Shown: in pieces, positions 1 to 7,137 of the stretch
Layout of the letters: each line of letters begins with the position of its first letter
How positions within the stretch are numbered: the first letter of the stretch is position 1
Assembly (NCBI GenBank): GCA_036746315.1
Contig: DAIOEK010000030.1
Coordinates: forward strand, 1 to 35,154
Length of the DNA stretch: 35,154 bases
From: DAIOEK01 sp036746315
Lineage (GTDB): Bacteria; Chloroflexota; Anaerolineae; Anaerolineales; Anaerolineaceae
Direction of reading: 5' to 3'
Notes under the pieces: generated by a model
What the model saw: only the letters and a program-made list of their open reading frames with translations
The model's database searches: none
What the model was told of the DNA's origin: nothing
Made by a program: the position numbers and the translations under genes

Positions 1-422
1 GCTCTGCATGGACAATCCAGTACGGCAATGTGTGTTGGCTCCAGCATGATCAGGTCCCGCGCCTTCTGATACGGGATCACATGTTCCAGGTTTTCCAGTC
101 TGATTTCCTGCTGGATGGTCAACAGCTTCTTGGCAGCGGTGATGGGCACCACCTTGCCGTGATAGGTGTCCGCAAACTGGATTTCAACTTTGGGGGGAAA
201 GGCTCTCTTCCATAATTGGTTGACCGGAGCCAGTATTCTGCCGAAGAATTGAACAACCGAGAGCAGCACCTTTGCCTGTTTGTGCTCCCCGATTCCCGTA
301 CCGATGTAAAGGTAGGGAAAGCGGGAATAGATATATCCGTGAATGAAGTCGAAAAGCGAATATCCTTTAACGCCGCGTGCTTCGCTGATAAATTGTCGGG
401 TGGAATGTTGCAGCAGTTTCAT
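1..422 (-). CDS. Partial protein with CPCR motif, probable iron-sulfur protein (3' end off window)
   Basis: An uninterrupted minus-strand frame runs from an ATG at 422 out of the left edge (140 codons seen). A GACAGGGG-type ribosome binding site lies about six bases before the ATG. The N-terminus is basic and aromatic-rich (MKLLQHSTRQF..., then GYSLFDFIHGYIYSRFPYLYI). The visible part ends with HIAVLDCPCRA, the kind of CxCR motif found in iron-sulfur-binding proteins; the rest of any cluster-binding region is outside the window. There is no signal peptide. A 111-bp gap with no terminator separates it from the M28 gene upstream, so it could be the last gene of the ftcD operon or have its own promoter. 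The iron-sulfur assignment is an inference from one motif. The reality of the coding frame is much surer than its function. Confidence 0.6.
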   Translation of the reverse strand, partial: MKLLQHSTRQFISEARGVKGYSLFDFIHGYIYSRFPYLYIGTGIGEHKQAKVLLSVVQFFGRILAPVNQLWKRAFPPKVEIQFADTYHGKVVPITAAKKLLTIQQEIRLENLEHVIPYQKARDLIMLEPTHIAVLDCPCR

Positions 423-533
423 GGATACCCCTGTCAATTAATAATATTGAAGTTGATAGTATAACACTCTGTACGGAACCGCGTTCTGCTGAAGGGGCAA
501 ACGGATGCGCGTTTTCATCGCTACCCGCTCGTC

Positions 534-1721
534 TTAAGGTTGTTTCTCGTTCAACAGCCCGGCAATCATCTGCCGCACCAGGTGTGCCAGCTTCGCGATC
601 ACCTCTGGCTGGATGTTCTCTGCTGTATCGCTGGCATGGTGATAGGTAATAGGCACTCCGCCGTGGTCGGTCACCTCCAGACTGATTGCCCGGTATCCCG
701 CCTGTGCGAAGGGGATGAAATCTCCGCCTCGATACTTGTAATCCACCGCCAACGCATCAGGTTCCAGCGACCGGACCATCTGCACCAGCCGTGCGTCGGT
801 GTTGTATGGTTTCAATCTGCCGCTGCGTGTCACCATTCCGACCCGTTTGCCGCATCCCACCATATCCAGGTTGATCACCACTGGTTTGTTTTTGTCGGAT
901 CTGTTCCCCCGCACAAATGCCTTTGCGCCGAATAGCCCGGCTTCTTCCGCCCCGCTGAACAAAAACCCGATTGGCTCCACCACCCCGCCTCGCGCGGTCG
1001 CGTATTCTTCGGCAAGCGCGGTGCAGAGTGCTGCCCCCGAGGCGTTGTCATTCGCACCCGGCGAGGTTTTCCCTCTGTATCCCATTTGCTGCCAGATGTC
1101 CAGCCAGATCAACAAAAAACCTGAAAAGACGAACACCGGAATGCACAACGGTTGAATTGCCTCTGCCACGGATGGCATGGTAATGTAAAGCAGCCCCGGA
1201 ATTGCCAGCAGCCATGCGCAGACTTCCAGTATCACCATGTAATTGTTTAGGATTCCCTGTACCCACCACCCAGCCCGCGGAATGATTCTTCCGCTGTCGA
1301 CGTGTGCGCATAGCATAACCCGCACCTCATCGATGGCAATGCCAGCCGGGAGTGCCAGCAGGTTTTGTGAGTGGGCTTTCTGTGCTAGCTGGTCGATCAG
1401 CCAGCCGTGAATGTCCGGCAGCCCGGCGACCAGGAAGGGAAATCCGACCAGTAAGATTTTCCATGCTCCCGGCAGCAGGCTGATGACCAGTAAAAGGATG
1501 CCCGGCAGTGTCAGGTAGGGGAAGAATGCGGGTACTGCCGGATAGGTGAAGGATTGGTAGTGGCAGGAATATCCTGATTTGTTCAGGTGCGTTGCAATCA
1601 GTTCTTGTGCGGCTTTTTCTTCCCGGCTGCCGGATGGGCGTGCGCCGATCCTTTCGCTCAATTCAGCGATATGCTCCTGTACCCTGCTCAGGATCGGATC
1701 CGTCTCATGCATGTGCTTCAC
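534..1721 (-). CDS. M28 family zinc metallopeptidase with membrane segments
   Basis: Predicted di-zinc aminopeptidase/carboxypeptidase-type hydrolase, 395 aa. The M28 ligand set can be read in order: H140 and D142 (CAHVDS), D225 (GANDNASG), E259/E260 (SGAEEAGLFG), D286 (NLDMVG) and a late His in YHHASD (361-362). Unusually, hydrophobic stretches near residues 62-100 and 160-210 lie before and between the ligands, so this looks like a membrane-anchored member and not a simple secreted aminopeptidase. The substrate cannot be told. The ATG at 1721 overlaps the end of the methyltransferase gene by 17 bp, which supports translational coupling. This is the last tightly packed gene of the ftcD run. 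Confidence 0.85.
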   Translation of the reverse strand: MKHMHETDPILSRVQEHIAELSERIGARPSGSREEKAAQELIATHLNKSGYSCHYQSFTYPAVPAFFPYLTLPGILLLVISLLPGAWKILLVGFPFLVAGLPDIHGWLIDQLAQKAHSQNLLALPAGIAIDEVRVMLCAHVDSGRIIPRAGWWVQGILNNYMVILEVCAWLLAIPGLLYITMPSVAEAIQPLCIPVFVFSGFLLIWLDIWQQMGYRGKTSPGANDNASGAALCTALAEEYATARGGVVEPIGFLFSGAEEAGLFGAKAFVRGNRSDKNKPVVINLDMVGCGKRVGMVTRSGRLKPYNTDARLVQMVRSLEPDALAVDYKYRGGDFIPFAQAGYRAISLEVTDHGGVPITYHHASDTAENIQPEVIAKLAHLVRQMIAGLLNEKQP

Positions 1722-2514
1722 TCAGGATGATGTATCTGTCCAGGTCGTAACGGAAAAGCAGGTCGTCCATCCGCAGACTGGTCTTCATTGGAATGCCGCA
1801 CGCTGCAAAATTTTGGCTTTCCTGCTGATGTTCCTCCGCGCCCTGGTTGACCACCATCAGCCGCCCGCCGGGTCGCAGGCTTTGCCAGGCAGCCTCCAGC
1901 AGTTGTCGGGGTTGGAATTCTTGCATTGGCAGTCCCCAGTCCAGGTGATCGCTGGGGAACACAAACGGGAAAAATAAAAAGATCAGGTCGTAGCTTCCCG
2001 GCTGTGTGTGAAATGCCTCCGGGATGTAGGCAACTCCTTGCAGGTCGCCCGCGTAACCCGTTGCCCGGTCGTAACGCGAATACAGGTCGGTATAAACCCG
2101 CCATGCATCGGCTTCAAAACCGGTCAGTGTGATGTTTCGCGGGGTGTCCGCTTGATACCATTTCAGAAAAGCCATTAACGCCTGTACGTAAAACCAGTGC
2201 GATGGACCGATGTCGGCCGCGTGGATTGTCTCAGGCAGCGGCTTGTTTGTTTCCAATTGCCCGAAAGCCGTTTCCAGCATGCCCAGGTAGAATAAATTCT
2301 CCTGGTAATTCCCGCTGTTGGTATTGGCTTTCAGATCGCCCAGGTGATAATCATTGTGGAACCGTGCCTCGGTCTGGAGCGCCTTATCCCGCCGGATGCC
2401 GTCCAGGTTCTGGAACAACGGATGCTGCGGGTGGAACGCCGGGCGGAATCCGCGTCTGCGCCAGCGAAAGAATTGGCGCAGGGAATAATCCATCCGGTTT
2501 CGCAATTTCTGCAT
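1705..2514 (-). CDS. Class I SAM-dependent methyltransferase-like protein
   Basis: A 269-aa protein with a Rossmann methyltransferase pattern. A motif I-like segment IHAADIGPSHWF sits near residues 96-107, an acidic post-strand region (TGFEADAW) follows, and LRPGGRLMVVNQG is the typical strand-loop after motif III. The N-terminal 50 residues are very basic (RQFFRWRRRGFRP). The glycine-rich loop is reduced (DIGPSH in place of DxGxGxG), so SAM binding is probable but not certain. No substrate can be named. It starts 26 bp after dcd and overlaps the M28 gene by 17 bp, so it is cotranscribed with both. Confidence 0.65.
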   Translation of the reverse strand: MQKLRNRMDYSLRQFFRWRRRGFRPAFHPQHPLFQNLDGIRRDKALQTEARFHNDYHLGDLKANTNSGNYQENLFYLGMLETAFGQLETNKPLPETIHAADIGPSHWFYVQALMAFLKWYQADTPRNITLTGFEADAWRVYTDLYSRYDRATGYAGDLQGVAYIPEAFHTQPGSYDLIFLFFPFVFPSDHLDWGLPMQEFQPRQLLEAAWQSLRPGGRLMVVNQGAEEHQQESQNFAACGIPMKTSLRMDDLLFRYDLDRYIILSEAHA

Positions 2515-2540
2515 GCCACCCTCCCCGTTGACCGGTCCGT

Positions 2541-3095
2541 TTACATTTTGGGCAGTTCGATTTTCTGCTGGTTCTGGTACTTGCCTTTTTTATCCGCATA
2601 GGAGGTCTGGCACACTTCGTCGGCTTCGAGGAACAGCACCTGGGCGATGCCCTCGTTGGCGTAAATCTTGGCCGGCAGCGGTGTGGTGTTGGAAATTTCC
2701 AGCGTTACAAAGCCTTCCCATTCGGGTTCGAACGGCGTCACGTTGACAATGATACCGCAGCGGGCGTAGGTGCTTTTTCCCAGGCAGATGGTGAGTATTC
2801 CTCTTGGAATGCGGAAATATTCCACAGTTCGCGCCAGCGCAAAGGAATTGGGCGGAATGATGCACACATCACCCTGGTAATCCACCATCGACCGCACGTC
2901 GAAATTCTTGGGGTCCACAATGGCGGAGTTGACATTGGTAAAGATTTTGAACTCGTCCGTCACCCTGACGTCATAGCCATAAGACGAAACACCGTATGAA
3001 ATTACCCCGTGCTTGTAATTGTTGTCGGCGAATGGTTCGATCATGCCGTGCTCCAAAGCCATTTTTCGGATCCAGTGGTCGGGTTTCAATCCCAT
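2541..3095 (-). CDS. dcd: dCTP deaminase
   Basis: Converts dCTP to dUTP plus ammonia, supplying dUMP for thymidylate synthesis in the cytoplasm. The 184-aa length is close to the family norm. The signature GKSTYARCGIIVNVTPF (106-122) carries the expected catalytic/binding S108 and R112, and E133 (TLEISNT) matches the catalytic Glu of the Escherichia coli enzyme. The C-terminal SYADKKGKYQNQ closes over the nucleotide in the family. The start has a GGAGAAT ribosome binding site and lies only 2 bp after the M23 lipoprotein stop, so it is co-operonic with it. Sequence alone does not exclude the bifunctional dCTP deaminase/dUTPase type, but the N-terminus (WIRKMALEHGMIEPF) fits the monofunctional group. 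Confidence 0.95.
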   Translation of the reverse strand: MGLKPDHWIRKMALEHGMIEPFADNNYKHGVISYGVSSYGYDVRVTDEFKIFTNVNSAIVDPKNFDVRSMVDYQGDVCIIPPNSFALARTVEYFRIPRGILTICLGKSTYARCGIIVNVTPFEPEWEGFVTLEISNTTPLPAKIYANEGIAQVLFLEADEVCQTSYADKKGKYQNQQKIELPKM

Positions 3096-3097
3096 GA

Positions 3098-4135
3098 TTA
3101 TTCTCCTGTGGTTGTTGGGTAGATGATGTGGGTTAATTGACCTGCCTGCACTTCCACCTCGATGGGTAGCGGAATGCCTCTGCGCGAGAAGGTAACCCGG
3201 TAATGCCCGGCGGGCAGGTTCCCTACGGCAAAGAACTCTTTTATTTCCGGGTCGCGCTGCAGATTAATATCCTGGTAGGTTTCAACGTAAATGATCCCCG
3301 GGCTGAATTGTCCGTCCAGTGCTTCGATCTTTACCGATGGATAGGGTTGATCGGCAAATTCATCCGCCTTGCCCGAAGCGGCAATTGCTCCCATGCCATC
3401 ATCCTGTTTCAGCCACAGCTCTGGGTTGACCGAATTCTGGTATGTCATGCCATTCTGTCTGACTTCGAAATGCAGGTGCGAACCGATGGCAGCCCCGCTT
3501 GCCCCGACCTTTCCGATCACATCTCCGGTCTTGACGGTGTCGCCCGTCTTTACCAGTACTTCGTCCAGGTGTGCATACAGGGTGTAGATGGGCTCGTCCA
3601 TTTCCGCGAAGTGATGTTCCAGGATCACCAGGTTGCCATAGATCCCCGGGTGGTCGGCATAAAGGTCTTGCTTATCATTGCCTGCCACCACCACACTGCC
3701 GTCGGCTGCTGCCAGTACTGGCGTGCCGCGCGGATTGTTGAATTCCACGCCGTGGTGTACCTCCCGTGCGCCTTCCTGGGTGGTGCCGAACCGGTAGGTG
3801 CGTTCCACGTTCGTTTCGCCGCTGTCGGGAATGGGTCTGGCAAACCAAAAGTGTCCGGGTGCAATGCACCAGTTCAGTGCACAAACTGCCGGTTCGGGCG
3901 GCGGCTCAACGGATGAAACCGCTGTTGGCAGCAGGCTTGCCAGCCCGGAAGACAGGGCGGGCGCAGGTGTTTCGGTGGGCTCCGTGGTGGGCGTATTTTC
4001 CACCGCTACCGTTGTCGGTGTCGGGCTGCCCGGTGCAGGTTCTGTCGCTGTCGGGTTGCTCGTACAATTGGAGAGCAATAAAAGTAGAAAACTGATTGCT
4101 ATTAACCGATAAGCTTTACTGCTGTAATCTCTCAA
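3098..4135 (-). CDS. M23 (LytM-type) peptidase-domain lipoprotein
   Basis: Probable envelope lipoprotein of 345 aa. I place the start at TTG 4135, which overlaps the ftcD stop as TTGA and has GGAGG six bases upstream. The longer frame to 4591 only shadows ftcD. The N-terminus then gives a classic lipobox (LLLLSNC, Cys24) followed by a Thr/Pro-rich linker. A LytM domain follows: HHGVEFNNPRGTPVLAAADG, then YTLYAHL and the HxH motif SHLHFEVRQNG. The first zinc motif reads HxxxE where active M23 enzymes have HxxxD, so hydrolysis of peptidoglycan cross-links is uncertain. The last ~100 residues (GHYRVTFSRRGIPLPIEVEV) look like a beta-sandwich binding module. Monoderm-type anchoring outside the cytoplasmic membrane is expected. 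Confidence 0.88.
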   Translation of the reverse strand: MRDYSSKAYRLIAISFLLLLLSNCTSNPTATEPAPGSPTPTTVAVENTPTTEPTETPAPALSSGLASLLPTAVSSVEPPPEPAVCALNWCIAPGHFWFARPIPDSGETNVERTYRFGTTQEGAREVHHGVEFNNPRGTPVLAAADGSVVVAGNDKQDLYADHPGIYGNLVILEHHFAEMDEPIYTLYAHLDEVLVKTGDTVKTGDVIGKVGASGAAIGSHLHFEVRQNGMTYQNSVNPELWLKQDDGMGAIAASGKADEFADQPYPSVKIEALDGQFSPGIIYVETYQDINLQRDPEIKEFFAVGNLPAGHYRVTFSRRGIPLPIEVEVQAGQLTHIIYPTTTGE

Positions 4136-5667
4136 GACAGGCCTCCGCGTTCGCGCATGATCCCCAGCAGTGATTGTTCCATCATCGTTACCTGATTCCC
4201 CAGCATATACAGTTCGGAGAGCATCGACTCGGCTGTGGTCGAATTGAGCAGATTCTTCAGGTTGATCTTCACATTCCAGGCTGCGCCCTTGAAGCCGGCC
4301 TGTGCCAGCCCGAAGCCCGAAGCTGCATCGCTGATCGCATTCAGATTCCCGATCTGCGCCAGTTCCAGTGCCAGTTGCATCACTTCCAGGCTGAGTTTGC
4401 ATACTTCCATGGGGACTTCTGCCGTCACCAGTGTGGCGGCGTTGAGCGCCTCGGTTCGTTTCAATTCCTCTTCCGGTTTGTCTTTGGGTAACCGTACGGC
4501 TTCCAGGTAAGTGTTGAAGGCTTTGGCGTCTTTTTCCACGCAGGCAAGCAGTTGTTTGTGCAGTGGCTCGGCGGTTTCCAGTATCTGCCACATGCGCGGC
4601 TCGACCTCAGCGTATTTCTTCTTCCCGATGGTCAACCGGCTGACCATGCACACCAGCGCTGCCCCCATTGCGGAGCCGTATGCAGAGGCGGAACCGCCTC
4701 CCGGTGTGGGTGTGCCAGCTGCCAGGCTGTCGCTGAAATCGGAAGTAACTTCCGCGGGCGGGGTTTCGCGCAGAGCATCGTACATGCGGGTCTCCAGCAC
4801 CTGATCTGCTTTGAAGCCGTCCAGTTGCAGGTACCAGATTGCCGCATCGGTGAGCGCCTTCTGCGGGATCAATCCCACCAGTTCGGAATGGTGAATGCCC
4901 ACCCCGTATCGTTCTGCTTCCCGCCGGATGCTTTCGACCACCCTTGCCATCGGTGTCTGGTGGAAGTTGGTCATGTTCATCGAAACTTGTGCTTTGCCTT
5001 CCACCAATACGCCCATGGCTTTGATGAAGCGCCACCCGCCGGATGACTGGCGCATGGCTTTGGCGATCTTTTGCGCAATGCTGACGTCCCCGGTGGTCAG
5101 GTAGACGTTAAATGCGATTAGCGGTTGCCGTGCGCCGATCACGGTTGCTCCGGCTTTGCCCAACACACTCGGACCGAAATCCGGAGCCCTCTCGGGTACG
5201 GTGCGGATTTCTTCTTTCAAGCCCTCATACTGTCCACGGCGGATGTTCTCCAGGTTGTGCCGGTCGGGGTTGGTGGCAGCGTCTTCGTATAGGTAAATGG
5301 GAATGTCCAGCGTATCCGCTACCCGTTTTCCCAGGCGGCGCGCCATCTCCACGCATTCCACCATCGAGAAATCCGCCAGTGGGACGAAGGGCACCACATC
5401 GGTTGCCCCGATCCTCGGATGTTCACCGGTGTGCTGGTCCAGGTCGATCAGCGCTGCGGCTTTGGCGATGGATTGATAAGCGGCTTCTTCCACAGCTTCG
5501 GGTGGACCGACAAACGTTACCACGCTGCGGTTGTGGTCCATATCCGAGTGACGGTCGAGCACGTGGATTCCTGGAACCGCCGCAATGGCTGCTATGATTT
5601 CATCCACCGCTTCAGGGCGGCGGGCTTCTGAATAGTTGGGTATGCACTCCACCAGGGGTTGTGACAT
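4132..5667 (-). CDS. ftcD: Fused glutamate formimidoyltransferase / formimidoyl-THF cyclodeaminase
   Basis: Bifunctional folate enzyme of histidine degradation, 511 aa. It moves the formimino group of formiminoglutamate to tetrahydrofolate, then deaminates it to methenyl-THF. Residues ~1-300 are the transferase (VECIPNYSEARRPE at the N-terminus, LDQHTGEHPRIGATDVVPF near 75-93). Residues ~310-511 are the cyclodeaminase (AAGTPTPGGGSASAYGSAMGA). Many bacteria carry these as separate genes; here they are one polypeptide, as in mammals and several Chloroflexota. The start has GAGGAGG upstream of ATG 5667. It is the first gene of the run that includes the M23 lipoprotein and dcd. No other hut genes are in the window. 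Confidence 0.95.
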   Translation of the reverse strand: MSQPLVECIPNYSEARRPEAVDEIIAAIAAVPGIHVLDRHSDMDHNRSVVTFVGPPEAVEEAAYQSIAKAAALIDLDQHTGEHPRIGATDVVPFVPLADFSMVECVEMARRLGKRVADTLDIPIYLYEDAATNPDRHNLENIRRGQYEGLKEEIRTVPERAPDFGPSVLGKAGATVIGARQPLIAFNVYLTTGDVSIAQKIAKAMRQSSGGWRFIKAMGVLVEGKAQVSMNMTNFHQTPMARVVESIRREAERYGVGIHHSELVGLIPQKALTDAAIWYLQLDGFKADQVLETRMYDALRETPPAEVTSDFSDSLAAGTPTPGGGSASAYGSAMGAALVCMVSRLTIGKKKYAEVEPRMWQILETAEPLHKQLLACVEKDAKAFNTYLEAVRLPKDKPEEELKRTEALNAATLVTAEVPMEVCKLSLEVMQLALELAQIGNLNAISDAASGFGLAQAGFKGAAWNVKINLKNLLNSTTAESMLSELYMLGNQVTMMEQSLLGIMRERGGLS

Positions 5668-5697
5668 GAGACCTCCTCACCGGGGTAAGATATGGCA

Positions 5698-5726
5698 ATT
5701 ATCATTTTTTGCCGGAACGATGTCAA
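5698..5726 (-). promoter_or_regulatory. Promoter of the ftcD operon
   Basis: On the minus strand TTGACA (5726-5721) and GATAAT (5703-5698) are separated by exactly 17 bp, ending about 30 bp before the ftcD ATG. This is a near-consensus housekeeping sigma promoter. A plus-strand TATAAT at 5729-5734, a likely -10 for the divergent SRAP gene though without a good -35, abuts the -35 box, so the two divergent promoters probably compete for polymerase. Confidence 0.7.
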
Positions 5727-5772
5727 GTTATAATCATATCAGGAGTCGTGATAGTTGGCGGAAGGAGGGTGT

Positions 5773-6444
5773 ATGTGTGATCGATTTACCCTGATGGTGA
5801 GCGCCTCAGACCTGCAGGATGAGTTGGACCTGGGTATGATTCCCGAGGATTATCACCCCAGCTACAATGTCGCCCCCACGCAGAACGTAGCCGTCATCTG
5901 TGATGGCCGGCAGAAGCAGATCGAATTTTTCCGCTGGGGGTTGATTCCTTCCTGGGCTAAGGATACCGTGATTGGTACGCGCCTGATCAATGCCCGCGCG
6001 GAGACTATTCAGGCAAAACCTTCTTTCAAGAGTCCCTTTGCCCGCCGCCGCAACGTCATTCTTTCCAGTGGATTTTACGAGTGGCCTTCTCGTGCGGGGA
6101 ACAAGGAGCCGGTTTACATCTATTTGAATCAGCAGAAGGTCTTTGCCTTTGCCGGACTCTGGGAGGAGTGGCTGTCACCGGAAGGCAGCCGTATTCGTTC
6201 CACCACCATCATCACCTGCCCTGCCAACGATCTCATCGCACCCTACCATGATCGTATGCCTGTCATCCTGGATAAAAAATCCATGTGGCGCTGGATCGAC
6301 CCCAACCGTTCCCTGCCGGAAGCGCAGCAGCTACTGGTGCCCTTTCCTGCCGGTCTAATGTCTCTGCACCCCGTCTCTCCCGAGGTGAACAATCTTCGTA
6401 ACGACCACCCCGGATTGATCCGCCCCATTCCCCAGTTATTCTGA
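5773..6444 (+). CDS. yedK: SOS response-associated peptidase (SRAP/YedK/HMCES family)
   Basis: Covalently caps abasic sites in single-stranded DNA through a thiazolidine bond made by the N-terminal cysteine, shielding replication forks. The start is fixed at ATG 5773 because the family needs Cys2, exposed after Met removal; a longer TTG start at 5755 would bury it. GGAAGGAGGG directly precedes the ATG. Family catalytic residues are visible: C2 (MCDRF), N73 (INARAET), E103 (GFYEWP) and H159 (APYHDRMPVIL). The 223-aa length is normal. It is transcribed away from ftcD. I see no obvious LexA box. The tetR promoter begins 7 bp after its stop. Confidence 0.93.
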   Translation: MCDRFTLMVSASDLQDELDLGMIPEDYHPSYNVAPTQNVAVICDGRQKQIEFFRWGLIPSWAKDTVIGTRLINARAETIQAKPSFKSPFARRRNVILSSGFYEWPSRAGNKEPVYIYLNQQKVFAFAGLWEEWLSPEGSRIRSTTIITCPANDLIAPYHDRMPVILDKKSMWRWIDPNRSLPEAQQLLVPFPAGLMSLHPVSPEVNNLRNDHPGLIRPIPQLF

Positions 6445-6451
6445 TCACCCC

Positions 6452-6486
6452 TTGACAGCTATTATACCGATCGGTATAATAGCGCA
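6452..6486 (+). promoter_or_regulatory. tetR promoter with a perfect 26-bp palindromic operator, predicted leaderless
   Basis: TTGACA (6452-6457) and TATAAT (6475-6480) are both full consensus, with a 17-bp spacer. A perfect 26-bp palindrome (6458-6483; half-site GCTATTATACCGA) fills the whole spacer and the -10 box, so a bound dimer would block polymerase. Transcription should begin about 6-7 bp after the -10, which is the tetR ATG at 6487; there is no room for a ribosome binding site. The placement points to TetR autorepression and a leaderless mRNA. Confidence 0.85.
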
Positions 6487-7053
6487 ATGGATAACCGTAC
6501 ACTGTTGTTGGATGTTGCCGTCCGCGCTTTCTCGCGCAAGGGCTATGACGGTGCGGGCGTACAGGAGATCGTCGACCTGGCGCAGGTGACCAAACCCACC
6601 CTCTATCATTACTTCGGCAGTAAATTGGGTTTGCTCGAGGCGGTCCTGTCGTACGGATATGTGGACCTGATGCCTGCATTGCAAATGGCAGCCGACTATC
6701 ATCACGATCTGCCCAAATCCCTTACCGATATCTTCCGCACTTACATTCAGCACGCAGCCGGCAGGCCGCACTTCACCCGTATGCGGCTCGCCATGCAGTT
6801 CACCCCGCTGGAAAGCGAAGCCTCTCAGGTGGTCCAGCCCTATGAAGATCGGCAGCAGCAGTTGCTGGAGCAGATGTTCGAAGCTGCAGTAGTGGATCAT
6901 GGCAACATGCGCGGCAGGTCGCGGCTGTATGCCGCCTCTTACCTCGGGTTGATCTCATCCTGCATCTCCCTCTGGCTGAAGGAGCGGGTCAGGTTCGATG
7001 AAGAGTTCATCTATCGTACGGTTCATCAATTCATGCACGGAATTTACTCGTAA
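6487..7053 (+). CDS. TetR family transcriptional regulator
   Basis: A 188-aa one-component repressor-type protein. The N-terminal TetR helix-turn-helix lies at about residues 6-50: AFSRKGYDGAGVQEIVDLAQVTKPTLYHYFGSK, with the characteristic TLYHYFGSK recognition helix end. The C-terminal ~135 residues form the variable ligand and dimer domain, so the inducer cannot be read from sequence. The gene very likely represses itself through the perfect palindrome over its own promoter. The amylase-like gene 84 bp downstream on the same strand has its own GAGGTG ribosome binding site and may be cotranscribed, making it a candidate target. Confidence is high for the family and low for the regulon. Confidence 0.93.
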   Translation: MDNRTLLLDVAVRAFSRKGYDGAGVQEIVDLAQVTKPTLYHYFGSKLGLLEAVLSYGYVDLMPALQMAADYHHDLPKSLTDIFRTYIQHAAGRPHFTRMRLAMQFTPLESEASQVVQPYEDRQQQLLEQMFEAAVVDHGNMRGRSRLYAASYLGLISSCISLWLKERVRFDEEFIYRTVHQFMHGIYS

Positions 7054-7137
7054 TTTTGCCGGTGAAATTGCTTGTTGGGGCGGTCTGCCCCGCCGTAGTT
7101 TACGGTTTATGATGAAAACAACAGAATGAGGTGAAAT

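Noticed and set aside
30..464. Two plus-strand frames at the left edge (61 and 82 codons)
   Set aside because: They lie opposite the minus-strand CPCR-motif gene, which has a ribosome binding site and protein-like composition. The plus frames have neither.
3203..3916. 237-codon plus-strand frame opposite the M23 gene
   Set aside because: It is the antisense shadow of a gene with clear lipobox and LytM motifs.
4136..4591. N-terminal extension of the M23 lipoprotein frame
   Set aside because: It lies inside ftcD in another frame, is low-complexity and Arg/Gln-rich, and would displace the lipoprotein signal from the N-terminus.
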